DNA of 64,000 nucleotides. It comes from Actinomycetales bacterium (GTDB taxonomy: Bacteria > Actinomycetota > Actinomycetes > Actinomycetales > Dermatophilaceae). Below, one piece after another: positions 16,423 through 26,354 of this stretch. A program made the position numbers and the translations under genes. Each line of letters begins with the position of its first letter. The first letter of the stretch is position 1. The notes beneath the pieces were generated by a model, which was given only the letters and a program-made list of their open reading frames with translations, made no database searches and was not told the DNA's origin. The DNA is taken from NCBI GenBank assembly GCA_016711095.1, contig JADJTP010000002.1, forward strand, positions 248,001 through 312,000, read 5' to 3'.

Positions 16423-16684
16423 GGGCGACACCGACCACCAGGACGAGCACGGCCGCGCGCATGAGCTTCTCGGCAGTGGTCAGTCGGGGCCAGGTGAGGA
16501 AGAGCAACCAGCCGAGAAACACGGCGATGACAAGGGTGAAGACGAAACCCACGGTGGGGACCACCACACCGGCGACCATGAGCGTGAGCACTCCGATGAA
16601 CGCAGCCCAGCGCGGGGTGCGATTGAGCCGGGTCACCCACGGGACTGAGGCATGTTCGATCTTGGAACGCAGGGGAAGACTCAC
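16400..16684 (-). CDS. Small membrane protein (DUF6703-like)
   Basis: 94 residues, ATG start. Two to three hydrophobic segments (about 27-45, 46-63 and 73-90) follow a basic, soluble N-terminus. Resembles small actinobacterial membrane proteins of the DUF6703 type, for which no function is known. Convergent with the GNAT gene, overlapping it by 23 bp, and divergent from glyS. Confidence 0.7.
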   Translation of the reverse strand: MSLPLRSKIEHASVPWVTRLNRTPRWAAFIGVLTLMVAGVVVPTVGFVFTLVIAVFLGWLLFLTWPRLTTAEKLMRAAVLVLVVGVALMQAFPR

Positions 16685-16779
16685 CCTCCCAGCCTAGGGC
16701 AGCCTAGGCCGGCCACAGGCGCACCACGGTGAGGCGGGCACGCGTCAGGGGGATGTCTCAGCCCGATAACCTGTCACTC

Positions 16780-18186
<1,407 letters not shown>

Positions 18187-18249
18187 GGCTGGCCAGGACG
18201 CTCACCCGACCGGTGCCGATCGCCTCTCGCGTCGGTCTAGGCTCGGCGG

Positions 18250-19098
18250 GTGCGCACCCGCTTGGTCCTTGTCCATGGATCGCGAGTCAGTGGCGTCCAG
18301 TGGGCGGCACACCGCCGCTGGCTCGAACCGGAGTTCGAGGTGCTCACCCCGGACCTGCCGGGACACGGCAACGAAGACCCCTTCACCATGGCCGGCGCGC
18401 TCGAGGCGGTCGCCGCGGCTGTCGAGTCGGTCGGGCCGGCTGTCGAGTCGGTCGGGCCGGCTGTAGACGGCTCGCGCACCGAGGAGCCCGCCGACGGGGA
18501 CTCGACCGCGATCGGCCAACCCGTCGTCCTTGTCGGCCATTCCCTCGGCGGTTACGTCGCGATGGAGTATGCCGCCGCGCACCCCAACCGGCTCGCCGGT
18601 CTGGTGACGATCGGCGCGGCCGCGCAGCCGCGCGGACCGGGCGCGGCGGCATACCGGGCCTTGGCAGTGATCACCGACCGGGCCGGCCGCGAGCGGATGA
18701 CCCGATTCAACGACCGCGCCCTCGCCCGGATGGCCGCCCCCGAGGTCTTCGCGGCCATCCACGCCGACGGCTATTGGTTCGACGGAGTGCGGCCGTCGTG
18801 GGACGCCGTCATGGCCGGCGGGCGCCCCGAACTGCTGCGCGGGGTGAGCTGCCCGGTGCTCATCGTCAGGGGCCAGTTCGACCAGCTCGGGCTCGACGCC
18901 CGCCGGTATGCCGCCGCCGCACCGAACGCCCGTATCGTCACCGTGCGGGGGGCCTCGCACCTGCTCCCGCTCACCCGGCCATGGCAGACGAGCGCGATCA
19001 TCGCGGCCTTCGCCCGTGCGGTCGCCGGCGACGAGCGATCGAACGCGGTCAGGGGGACCCCCGGTCCAGCGAGCAGTGAGAGAATGGCCCCGACATGA
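18250..19098 (+). CDS. Alpha/beta-fold hydrolase
   Basis: 282 residues, GTG start. Classical fold: oxyanion HG (9-10), nucleophile elbow GHSLGG (96-101, Ser98), acid in RGQFDQLG and catalytic His in GASHLLP. An inserted low-complexity segment around residues 57-85 contains a tandem 21-bp duplication encoding VESVGPA twice. Substrate unknown; generic esterase/lipase/thioesterase activity is possible. The stop overlaps the dusB ATG (ATGA), so it is co-transcribed with the tRNA dihydrouridine synthase gene. Confidence 0.85.
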   Translation: MRTRLVLVHGSRVSGVQWAAHRRWLEPEFEVLTPDLPGHGNEDPFTMAGALEAVAAAVESVGPAVESVGPAVDGSRTEEPADGDSTAIGQPVVLVGHSLGGYVAMEYAAAHPNRLAGLVTIGAAAQPRGPGAAAYRALAVITDRAGRERMTRFNDRALARMAAPEVFAAIHADGYWFDGVRPSWDAVMAGGRPELLRGVSCPVLIVRGQFDQLGLDARRYAAAAPNARIVTVRGASHLLPLTRPWQTSAIIAAFARAVAGDERSNAVRGTPGPASSERMAPT

Positions 19099-20273
19099 CC
19101 ACTGCGTATGCCGCGACGCCCGCAGCCGGTATCTCGGCCCTGCACATCGGACGGCACGAGATCGGCACCCCCGTCGTCCTGGCGCCGATGGCCGGCATCA
19201 CCAATCGGGCCTTCCGTCGGCTCTGCCGCGAGCACGCCCCGCATGCCCTCTACGTCTCGGAGATGATCACCTCACGGGCTCTCGTCGAGCGCAACGCCGA
19301 GACGATGCGGCTCATCGAGCACGACGCCGACGAGAACCCGCGCTCCGTGCAGCTCTATTCGGTCGACCCGGTCACCGCCCGGGCCGCCGCGCGGATCCTC
19401 GTGCAGGAAGACCGCGCCGCTCACATCGACCTCAACTTCGGGTGCCCGGTGCCCAAGGTGACCCGCAAGGGCGGGGGGTCGGCGTTGCCGTGGAAGCGTG
19501 AGCTCTTCCGCGCCATTGTCGCTGCGGTGGTCGCCGAAGGTGCTGCCCGCGACGTGCCGGTGACGGTCAAGATGCGGGTCGGCATCGACGCCGACCACGA
19601 GACCTATCTCCAGGCGGGGCTCGCCGCCGAGCAGGAGGGCGCCGCTGCTGTCGCGCTGCATGCCCGGACGGCTGCCCAGCACTACTCCGGCCAGGCCGAT
19701 TGGTCGACGATCCGCGCCCTCAAACAGGCAGTGACGAGTATCCCGGTGCTGGGCAACGGCGACATCTGGTCGGCCGACGATGGGTTGCGGATGATGGCCG
19801 AGACCGGCTGCGACGGTGTCGTCGTGGGCCGTGGGTGCCTCGGCCGGCCGTGGCTGTTCGCCGACCTCGCCGCAGCGTTCGCGGGGTCGGCCCACCGGTC
19901 CACCCCGGCCCTCGGCGAGGTCGCTGACACGCTGCGGCGGCACACGGCATACCTCACGGAGTTCTACGGCGATGAGGGCCGGGCCTGCCGCGACATCCGC
20001 AAGCACGTGGCGTGGTATCTCAAGGGATTCCCGGCGGGGTCGTCGCTGCGGGTCAGCCTCGCCCTCGTCGGCTCGATCGCCGAGCTCGATCGGCTGCTCG
20101 GCGGACTCGACCGCGACGCCTCGTGGCCCGGCCCCGACGCAGAGGGGCAACGAGGGCGGGCCGGCACCCCCAAGCGGGTCGCCCTGCCCGACGGTTGGCT
20201 CGACTCCCGAGAACTGAGCCCAGCCCAAGAGTCCCTGATCGCCGACGCCGAATTGGCGGTGTCCGGTGGCTGA
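19095..20273 (+). CDS. dusB: tRNA-dihydrouridine synthase
   Basis: 392 residues. FMN-dependent TIM barrel reducing uridines in the tRNA D-loop. N-terminal APMAGITNRAFRRLCRE and the catalytic-cysteine motif NFGCPVPKVTRKGGGSAL are diagnostic; the FMN phosphate site VVVGRGCLGRPWLF is also seen. Overlaps the upstream hydrolase by 4 bp and the downstream YdeI-like gene by 8 bp, so a tight operon with dgt and probably dnaG downstream. Confidence 0.95.
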   Translation: MTTAYAATPAAGISALHIGRHEIGTPVVLAPMAGITNRAFRRLCREHAPHALYVSEMITSRALVERNAETMRLIEHDADENPRSVQLYSVDPVTARAAARILVQEDRAAHIDLNFGCPVPKVTRKGGGSALPWKRELFRAIVAAVVAEGAARDVPVTVKMRVGIDADHETYLQAGLAAEQEGAAAVALHARTAAQHYSGQADWSTIRALKQAVTSIPVLGNGDIWSADDGLRMMAETGCDGVVVGRGCLGRPWLFADLAAAFAGSAHRSTPALGEVADTLRRHTAYLTEFYGDEGRACRDIRKHVAWYLKGFPAGSSLRVSLALVGSIAELDRLLGGLDRDASWPGPDAEGQRGRAGTPKRVALPDGWLDSRELSPAQESLIADAELAVSGG

Positions 20274-20946
20274 CCAGGGCGAGCCCGAACAGGTCGTCTT
20301 CTTCGACGGTCCGGCGCAGTTCCGGTCGTGGCTGGAGGCCAACCATGACACCGCGCCCGAGCTGTGGATGGGTTTGCGCAAGAAGCACGTCGAGCCGCGA
20401 GGGCTCACCTGGGCCGAGGCGGTCCCGGAGGCGCTCTGCTTCGGGTGGATCGACTCGGTCATGCACTCGATGGGGCCTGACGCCGTCCGTCAACGCTGGA
20501 CCCCACGTCGCAAGGGCAGCGTCTGGAGCTCGGTCAACATCGCCCACGTCGAGCGGCTCACGGCGGAAGGCCGGATGCGACCGGCGGGGATCGCGGCATA
20601 CCAGGCGCGGGTAGCGGACAAGCAGGGGATCTATGCCTACGAGCAGTCCGAGGCCGGCGAACTCCCCGAGCCGTATGCCGCCCGCCTGGCGGGCGACCCC
20701 CGCGCGGCGGCCTTCTGGGCCAGGGCCACCGCGTCCTATCGCAAGCAGTGCATCCACTGGGTCGTCTCGGCCAAACAAGCAGCGACGAGCGAGCAGCGTC
20801 TGGAGCAGCTCGTGGTCAGCTGCGCGGCCTACGAGCTGATCCCGTCGATGCGTTATGGCCAGCCGTCTGCCTGGGTGACCCGCGCCCGCGCCGAGCTGAG
20901 CGCGCTTGCGGAGCCGCGCCAAGCAGCCGAGCCCGACGCGCCGTAG
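20266..20946 (+). CDS. YdeI/OmpD-associated family protein
   Basis: 226 residues, GTG start overlapping dusB. N-terminal half (FFDGPAQFRSWLEANHDTAPELWMGLRKKHVEPRGLTWAEAVPEALCFGWIDSVMHSM) is the DUF1801/YdeI-type domain; the C-terminal helical OmdA repeat contains YRKQCIHWVVSAKQAATSEQRLEQLV. Family function is unknown, with suggestions of stress or peptide-resistance roles in Bacillus. Confidence 0.85.
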   Translation: MADQGEPEQVVFFDGPAQFRSWLEANHDTAPELWMGLRKKHVEPRGLTWAEAVPEALCFGWIDSVMHSMGPDAVRQRWTPRRKGSVWSSVNIAHVERLTAEGRMRPAGIAAYQARVADKQGIYAYEQSEAGELPEPYAARLAGDPRAAAFWARATASYRKQCIHWVVSAKQAATSEQRLEQLVVSCAAYELIPSMRYGQPSAWVTRARAELSALAEPRQAAEPDAP

Positions 20947-20955
20947 GCTGATGGC

Positions 20956-21480
20956 ATGGGCTTGTTCTCTCGTCGCTCCGTGCCGGGGGAGCCCACAACG
21001 GGCGGGGCCGCCCAGCCGCCCCTGCAGACCGAGCCGGTGGACAAGGACCTCGTGGCCGACGACACGCTCGTCGTGCCGAGGGCGCTGGAACTGCGCCCGA
21101 GCGACCGGGCGGATCGAGATCGGGCGCTGTCCGACCTCCACGCTGCCGGGGTCGACCTCGACTCGATCGAGGCCATCGGGGCGGGCCACGACCTCGATTG
21201 CTCCTCGTGGGTTGCCGCGGGCGGCCTGCGCGGCGGCGGCGACCAGAGCGACGCGGTCACGCGGTGGGGGGTGGCGATCGGGGAGTGGCTCGTGCGGCAT
21301 ACCGACCTGCAGTGGGCCACCGTCTCGGACGCTTTCGGCACCGACCTCGGCCTCGTCGCCGAGACCGACCATTTCATGCTTGTGCCAGCCAACCTTGTCA
21401 GCGGGCGGTGGCTGAACGGCCAGACCGGCTGGGTACCCGGGGTGGCCGGTCATCTCGCGCGGCTGCGCGCCGACAGATGA
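20956..21480 (+). CDS. DUF3806-like protein
   Basis: 174 residues, ATG start. No signal peptide or membrane helix. The C-terminal half, WGVAIGEWLVRHTDLQWATVSDAFGTDLGLVAETDHFMLVPANLVSGRW, fits the DUF3806 pattern of conserved WGxxxGE and late W. Function unknown. Its stop codon overlaps the dgt ATG in an ATGA, coupling it to the dNTPase gene. Confidence 0.7.
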   Translation: MGLFSRRSVPGEPTTGGAAQPPLQTEPVDKDLVADDTLVVPRALELRPSDRADRDRALSDLHAAGVDLDSIEAIGAGHDLDCSSWVAAGGLRGGGDQSDAVTRWGVAIGEWLVRHTDLQWATVSDAFGTDLGLVAETDHFMLVPANLVSGRWLNGQTGWVPGVAGHLARLRADR

Positions 21481-22701
21481 GGTATGCCGCCCACGACCGT
21501 GAGCGCTGGGTCGCCGAAGACCCCGCCCGCAAACGGGCCGATCGGGCCGATTTCGCCCGTGACCGGGCCCGGGTCGTGCACTCGGCTGCGCTGCGTCGGC
21601 TCTCGGCCAAGACCCAGGTCGTGCAGCCCGGATCCGACGACTTCATCCGCACCCGGCTCACCCACTCACTAGAAGTCGCACAGATCGGCAGGGGAGTTCG
21701 GCGCGGCGCTGGGCTGTGACGCTGACGTCGTCGACACCGCCTGTCTCGCCCACGACCTCGGCCATCCCCCCTTCGGCCACCATGGTGAATCGGTGCTCGA
21801 CGGCCTCGCGGCCGACATCGGCGGCTTCGAAGGCAACGCCCAGACCCTGCGGGTGCTCACCCGGCTCGAAGCCAAACGCGCGCATGCCGACGGGCGCCCC
21901 GCCGGCCTCAACCTCACCCGTGCGTCGTTGGACGCGGCGACCAAATACCCCTGGGCCCGCGGCGAAGGCCCAGGCGGAACGGCGAAATTCGGCATGTATG
22001 CCGCCGACCGCCCAGTCTTCGACTGGCTACGCCGGGGTGCGAGCGCGGGGGACAGGTGCCTGGAAGCCGAGGTCATGGACTGGGCCGACGACGTCGCCTA
22101 CTCGGTCCACGACGTCGAGGACGCCATCGCCTCCGGTCGAGTCGACCCGCGGGTGCTGTTCGACCCAGCCGAGACGGCCCTCGTCGCCCAGCTGGCCCAC
22201 ACGGCATACGCCCCGGATCTGTCGGTCAACGCGTTGGAGGCCGCCGCAGCGCGGCTGGTGGACACCGGCACGGTGCCGCACACCTTCCGCGGCACCCGCG
22301 CCGACCTGGCGGCGCTCAAGGACATGACCAGCCGCCTCATCGGCCGCTTCGTCTATGCCGTCGAGCTCGCTACCCGAGCCCGACATGGATCGGGGCCGCT
22401 CACCCGTTATGGCGCCGATCTGGTCATCCCCGACGACGTGCGGGCCGAGTGCGTCCTGCTCAAGGCGGTCGCCGCCCACTACGTCATGCTCACTGAAGAG
22501 CGGCGCGCCGTCATGGGCCGCCAGCAGCAGATCATCGAGACCCTGGTCGCGGCCTTCTCCCACCGGCCCGAGCTGCTTGATGCCGATCTGGCCGCAGACC
22601 ACGCCGCGGCGAGCGACGATGCCGGACGGCTGCGGGTCGTCATCGATCAGGTCGCCTCCCTGACCGATGCGCGGGCGATCGAGCTGGCCCGGGTCACCTG
22701 A
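21477..22701 (+). CDS. dgt: Deoxyguanosinetriphosphate triphosphohydrolase-like HD protein (single frameshift)
   Basis: ATG at 21477 in an ATGA overlap. HD-domain dNTP triphosphohydrolase: RTRLTHSLEVAQIGR supplies the first His and ACLAHDLGHPPFGHHGE the HD pair and following metal/substrate residues. The frame breaks at the GGGG of 21691-21694: deleting one G gives the expected IGREFGAALGCDADVVDTACLAHDLGHPPFGH and joins the 5' part (to about 21690) with the long frame ending at 22701. About 407 residues if corrected, normal for the family. Likely a homopolymer sequencing error. In actinobacteria dgt sits directly before dnaG, as here. Confidence 0.85.
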
Positions 22702-22819
22702 GCGGGCCCGCAGACCTGAGCGCGCCGGCGCACCTGAGCGGGCCGAGAGTACCTGCGGGCCGGCTGTACCTGGCGCGGCATACACTCGCGGTCAGGCGAC
22801 CGGGAGCGAGGAGGTGGCG

Positions 22820-24856
22820 ATGGCGGGGAAGTTCCGGGCCGAGGACATCCTCGCCGTCAAGGAGCGCACCTCGATCGAAGAGGTCGTCACCGCGCATGTC
22901 ACCCTCAAGCGCAAGGGGGTCTCCCTCGTCGGCCTCTGCCCCTTCCACGACGAGAAGACGGGTTCGTTCAACGTCAACGCCCACAACGGCTTCTACTACT
23001 GCTACGGGTGCGGCGAGGGCGGTGATGTCATCTCGTTCGTCTCCAAGGTCGAACACCTCACTTTCACCGAGGCGGTCGAACGGCTGGCCGCCAAAGCCGG
23101 CATCGAGCTACGACACGAGGACGGTGGTTCCCGCCGCGACGACGCACCGTCGGCCGGTCGGCGCTCGCGACTGCTCGAAGCGCACCGGGTCGCCCAGGAG
23201 TTCTACGCGGCATACCTGCTGGAAGCGCCACCAGCGCGCGCCGGGCGTGACTTCATGCGCGAGCGGGGTTTCGACGGCGCGGTTGCCAAGCGCTTCGGGG
23301 TCGGTTTCGCACCGCGCGGCGGGGAGGATCTCGCCCGGCAGCTTCGCAGCAAGGGCTTCACCGATGACGAGATGGTCACGGGGGGTCTGGCCGGGAGGGG
23401 GTCGCGCGGGTTGTACGACCGGTTCCGTGGGCGGCTGGTCTGGCCGATCCGGGACATCACCGGGGACGTCGTCGGCTTCGGGGCGCGCCGCGTCCTGGAC
23501 GACGACCGCATCGAAGCCAAGTACCTCAACACCTCGGAGACGCCGATCTACAAGAAGTCGACCGTCCTCTATGGCCTCGACGCCGCGAAGAAGGCGATCG
23601 CCACCCAGCGTCAGGCGGTCGTCGTCGAGGGCTACACCGACGTCATGGCCTGTCATCTGGCCGGTGTCGAGACGGCGGTGGCCTCCTGCGGCACCGCCTT
23701 CGGCGTCGACCACATAAAAGTCCTCCGTCGGGTCATGCGCGACGAACCGGGGCTGGCCCCGGCGCGCGTCGTCTTCACCTTTGACGGGGACAAGGCCGGC
23801 CAGGCCGCCGCGATGAAGGCGTTCAAGGAGGATCAACGCTGGGCCTCACAGTCGTTTGTCGCGGTCGCCCCCGACGGGCAGGACCCGTGTGAGCTGCGCC
23901 AGAGCGCCGGCGACGATGCGGTGCGCAATCTTGTCGCCGACGCCGTGCCGATGTTCGAGTTTGCGGTGCGCACGACGATCGCGCGCTTTGACCTGGACAC
24001 CGCCGAGGGGCGCGTGGAGGCGATGCGCTCGGTGGCACCGATCGTGGCAGGCATCCGCGACCAGTCGCTGCGGCCGGAATACACCCGGTCGGTCGCGGGC
24101 TGGCTCGGCGTCGAAGTCGAGCAGGTGGCGGCCGAGGTCAAACGCCACGCCCGGATGCCGTCGGTGCCGTCGGCGCCGTCCGAGCGTCGCGCCTCCATCC
24201 GGACGGGCACGGACAGCGCGGGGGATCGGTCCACCGGTGGTGACCTGGGGGACGGTGCCCACCTCGGCGAGGTTGGCGAGCTTGGCGAGGGTCGCTACGG
24301 CGACGATGAGGCCGTCCCGGAGCCGACCGACGCCGAGCTGGCAGCCGCCCTGCCCCGACCGGATCTCCGCGATCCCACCGTCCAGGCCGAGCGCCAGCTG
24401 CTCGGCTGTCTGTTGCAGTTCCCCGAGGCGGTCGACCCACTTGACCTGCCGCTGCTGGCGGTCGGGGATTTCACGGCGCCGGCGCATCAGGCGATCTTCG
24501 CAGCGGTTTCCGGAGTGGGGCTGCCGGCCCCAGGGCAGTCCGCGGCCTCGTGGCACACCGCCGTCGCCGACCTCGCACCGCGGGCCGCCCATCCACTCAT
24601 CACTGAGTTGTCGGTATCCCCGCTGCCCGTGCTGCCCGACCCGCTGACCAGGCGGCCGCCGGCCCGTTACGTCGACTCGTTGGTGACCCGGGTCCGCGAG
24701 GTGGTCCTCGCGCGACGGATCTCCCAGGCCTTGGGCCAGTTGCGCCGGATCGACTCGGCTCACGACGCAGACCCGATTCAGCGGCGCGAGCTGGCAACCC
24801 GTTTGCAGGACGTGCAGCGCGAGCTGGCTGAGTTGCGTCAGCGAGAGGACTCCTGA
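22820..24856 (+). CDS. dnaG: DNA primase
   Basis: 678 residues from the ATG at 22820, preceded by GAGGAGG. N-terminal CHC2 zinc ribbon (Cys40, His43, Cys61, Cys64), RNA-polymerase core with EGYTDVMA of the TOPRIM fold near residue 270 and DGDKAG metal-binding residues, and a C-terminal DnaB-interaction domain after an acidic linker (about 440-510). Makes RNA primers for replication. The 118-bp gap after dgt contains four imperfect copies of ACCTGAGCGGG. The stop overlaps the next ATG. Confidence 0.96.
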   Translation: MAGKFRAEDILAVKERTSIEEVVTAHVTLKRKGVSLVGLCPFHDEKTGSFNVNAHNGFYYCYGCGEGGDVISFVSKVEHLTFTEAVERLAAKAGIELRHEDGGSRRDDAPSAGRRSRLLEAHRVAQEFYAAYLLEAPPARAGRDFMRERGFDGAVAKRFGVGFAPRGGEDLARQLRSKGFTDDEMVTGGLAGRGSRGLYDRFRGRLVWPIRDITGDVVGFGARRVLDDDRIEAKYLNTSETPIYKKSTVLYGLDAAKKAIATQRQAVVVEGYTDVMACHLAGVETAVASCGTAFGVDHIKVLRRVMRDEPGLAPARVVFTFDGDKAGQAAAMKAFKEDQRWASQSFVAVAPDGQDPCELRQSAGDDAVRNLVADAVPMFEFAVRTTIARFDLDTAEGRVEAMRSVAPIVAGIRDQSLRPEYTRSVAGWLGVEVEQVAAEVKRHARMPSVPSAPSERRASIRTGTDSAGDRSTGGDLGDGAHLGEVGELGEGRYGDDEAVPEPTDAELAAALPRPDLRDPTVQAERQLLGCLLQFPEAVDPLDLPLLAVGDFTAPAHQAIFAAVSGVGLPAPGQSAASWHTAVADLAPRAAHPLITELSVSPLPVLPDPLTRRPPARYVDSLVTRVREVVLARRISQALGQLRRIDSAHDADPIQRRELATRLQDVQRELAELRQREDS

Positions 24857-25389
24857 TGGCGTGGCTGACCCGACGAGACCCTGACCGCACGCCACCGCCG
24901 GTCGTGCTGGCGGCGCTGTCACCGGATATCCAAGCGGCACCCGCTGATCGGCTGCTGGCCGCGGCCCGGTCGGAACAGACCTGGCTGTTGGCCACCACCG
25001 TGCGCTTCGGCGCAGTCCACATCGACGGGTCCGTGCGGTGGCTGCGGCCGTGGCATGAGGTCGACTCGGCGTCCTGGAGTCGCGAGGCGAGCACCCCTCA
25101 CCGTGACGTTCGTCGACGGTGGGCGGCCAGTCTCGCTGCCCTTGGACGCCCAACGCACCTTTCTGCAGGTCGTGCGCGAGCGGGTGCAGGCCAGCGTGGT
25201 TTCGGTCCTGGACCTCCCCTGCCTGGGTCGAGGCGCGCAAAAGCGGTGATCCGCCAAGACCTCGAGACCGGCGAGCTCATCGAGCAGCTTGTGATCGGTC
25301 GCGGCACCCGACCTTCGCCCGCTATCGACGAAGCGGCCGCCGACGCCTTCCGGCTGCTTCGCGAGGAGACAGGTTTGCCCCCGCGGTGA
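24856..25389 (+). CDS. Hypothetical protein downstream of dnaG (two compensating frameshifts)
   Basis: 177 residues, ATG overlapping the dnaG stop. I do not recognise the family. The start (WLTRRDPDRTPPPVVLAALSPD...WLLATTVRFG) and end (AKAVIRQDLETGELIEQLVIGRG) read well, but the middle only makes sense in another frame (LTVTFVDGGRPVSLPLDAQRTFLQVVRERVQASVV). Removing one C from CCCC at 25094-25097 and adding one C at 25216-25219 restores a single beta-rich, PH-like-looking reading. Soluble, no signal peptide. Probably intact in the organism. Confidence 0.65.
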   Translation: MAWLTRRDPDRTPPPVVLAALSPDIQAAPADRLLAAARSEQTWLLATTVRFGAVHIDGSVRWLRPWHEVDSASWSREASTPHRDVRRRWAASLAALGRPTHLSAGRARAGAGQRGFGPGPPLPGSRRAKAVIRQDLETGELIEQLVIGRGTRPSPAIDEAAADAFRLLREETGLPPR

Positions 25390-25506
25390 GGCTCTCAACC
25401 GCGCCATTCGCGCGCCATCTGTGCGGGAACCGAGCGCCATCCGGGCGGCAGGTCGGCGACGGTTTGGCGGCATGGCGGGCGGGGCGCTACCCTGACCGGG
25501 CATCAT

Positions 25507-25579
25507 TCCTCCATAGCTCAATTGGCAGAGCAGCCGGCTGTTAACCGGCAGGTTCTTGGTTCGAGTCCAAGTGGGGGAG
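25507..25579 (+). tRNA. tRNA-Asn (GTT)
   Basis: 73-nt cloverleaf. Acceptor TCCTCCA pairs with TGGGGGA; D arm TAGCTCAATTGGCAGAGCA; anticodon stem GCCGG/CCGGC with loop CTGTTAA giving anticodon GTT; T arm with GGTTCGAGTCC. No encoded CCA. The downstream coding sequence starts 3 bases after the discriminator. Confidence 0.97.
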
Positions 25580-25582
25580 CCC

Positions 25583-26344
25583 ATGCACTGGTTGGCAGTC
25601 GGCGAGCACACCATCCCCGGCGGCACCGATTGGCTGGCGCCTGCCGAAGCGGCTCGGGCCGCCACAATGCGCTTCACCAAACGCCGCACCGAATACCGGC
25701 TCCGTCGCCTGGCTGGCAAACGCGCGGTCGCCGCCGTGTTAGGGCGCCCGGTCGACGCCGTCAGCCTCGCAGGTATCGGAGTCCTCAACCGCCGCGGAGG
25801 AGCCCCGTATGTCGTGGTCGACGGGGCCGAGGTCCCCCTGGATGTGTCCTCACCGACCGCGCGGGTTGGGCGGTGTGCCTCGTCGGCCCCTCCGGGGAAC
25901 TCGCTGGGGGCACGCTCGGGGTCGACCTCGAAGCCGTCGAGCCGCGCAGCCGGGGGTTTGTGTCCGACTACCTCACGGCATCCGAACAGGAGTATGTGTA
26001 CGGGTGCGGCGATCCGGGGGAGCGAAGGTTGGAACGTCGCATCCAACCTGCTGTGGTCTGCCAAGGAGTCCGCTCTCAAGGTGCTGCGGGTTGGGCTGCG
26101 GGCCGACACCCGATGGGTGGAGGTCAGCCTCGACGAGCACCCACGCCCGGACGGATGGTCGGCGCTCGTCGTGCACACCAGGGGGGGTGAGCTCTTCCCC
26201 GGGTGGTGGCGGCGAGACGGGCACTTCCTGCTGACCCTGGCCAGCAGGGAATCCACCGAGCCGCCGGCATTGCTGCCCGACGGTGACGACCTCGCCAGCG
26301 GTGAGCCGGTCCATTCCTGGCTGGACCGGCCGCTGGCTAACTGA
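25583..26344 (+). CDS. 4'-phosphopantetheinyl transferase (two compensating frameshifts)
   Basis: Sfp-type PPTase of about 253 residues when corrected; transfers phosphopantetheine from CoA to carrier-protein Ser. N-terminal MRFTKRRTEYRLRRLAGKRAV is the usual substrate-positioning region. The Mg2+ motif GVDLEAVEP and then WSAKESALKVL (WxxKEA) are present, but in different frames. One missing C at 25848-25849 and one extra G in GGGGG 26016-26020 explain both shifts. The ATG is 3 bases behind tRNA-Asn, so the only SD-like sequence, GGGGGAG, is the tRNA 3' end. Convergent (10-bp gap) with the carboxylase/PKS block, making it a candidate activator of the PKS. Confidence 0.8.
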   Translation: MHWLAVGEHTIPGGTDWLAPAEAARAATMRFTKRRTEYRLRRLAGKRAVAAVLGRPVDAVSLAGIGVLNRRGGAPYVVVDGAEVPLDVSSPTARVGRCASSAPPGNSLGARSGSTSKPSSRAAGGLCPTTSRHPNRSMCTGAAIRGSEGWNVASNLLWSAKESALKVLRVGLRADTRWVEVSLDEHPRPDGWSALVVHTRGGELFPGWWRRDGHFLLTLASRESTEPPALLPDGDDLASGEPVHSWLDRPLAN

Positions 26345-26354
26345 CCACGATGCC

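Noticed and set aside
21477..22701. Programmed ribosomal frameshift in dgt at GGGGAG
   Set aside because: Similar one-base indels at C/G runs occur in four neighbouring genes, so sequence error is simpler; no slippery heptamer with a downstream structure is evident.
22702..22819. Regulatory array of ACCTGAGCGGG repeats before dnaG
   Set aside because: Four imperfect copies are visible, but there is no dyad symmetry or known motif; recorded in the dnaG entry as a low-complexity spacer only.
25507..26344. Integration site at tRNA-Asn for a mobile island
   Set aside because: No integrase, no duplicated tRNA 3' end and no composition change is seen downstream; the neighbour is a PPTase gene.
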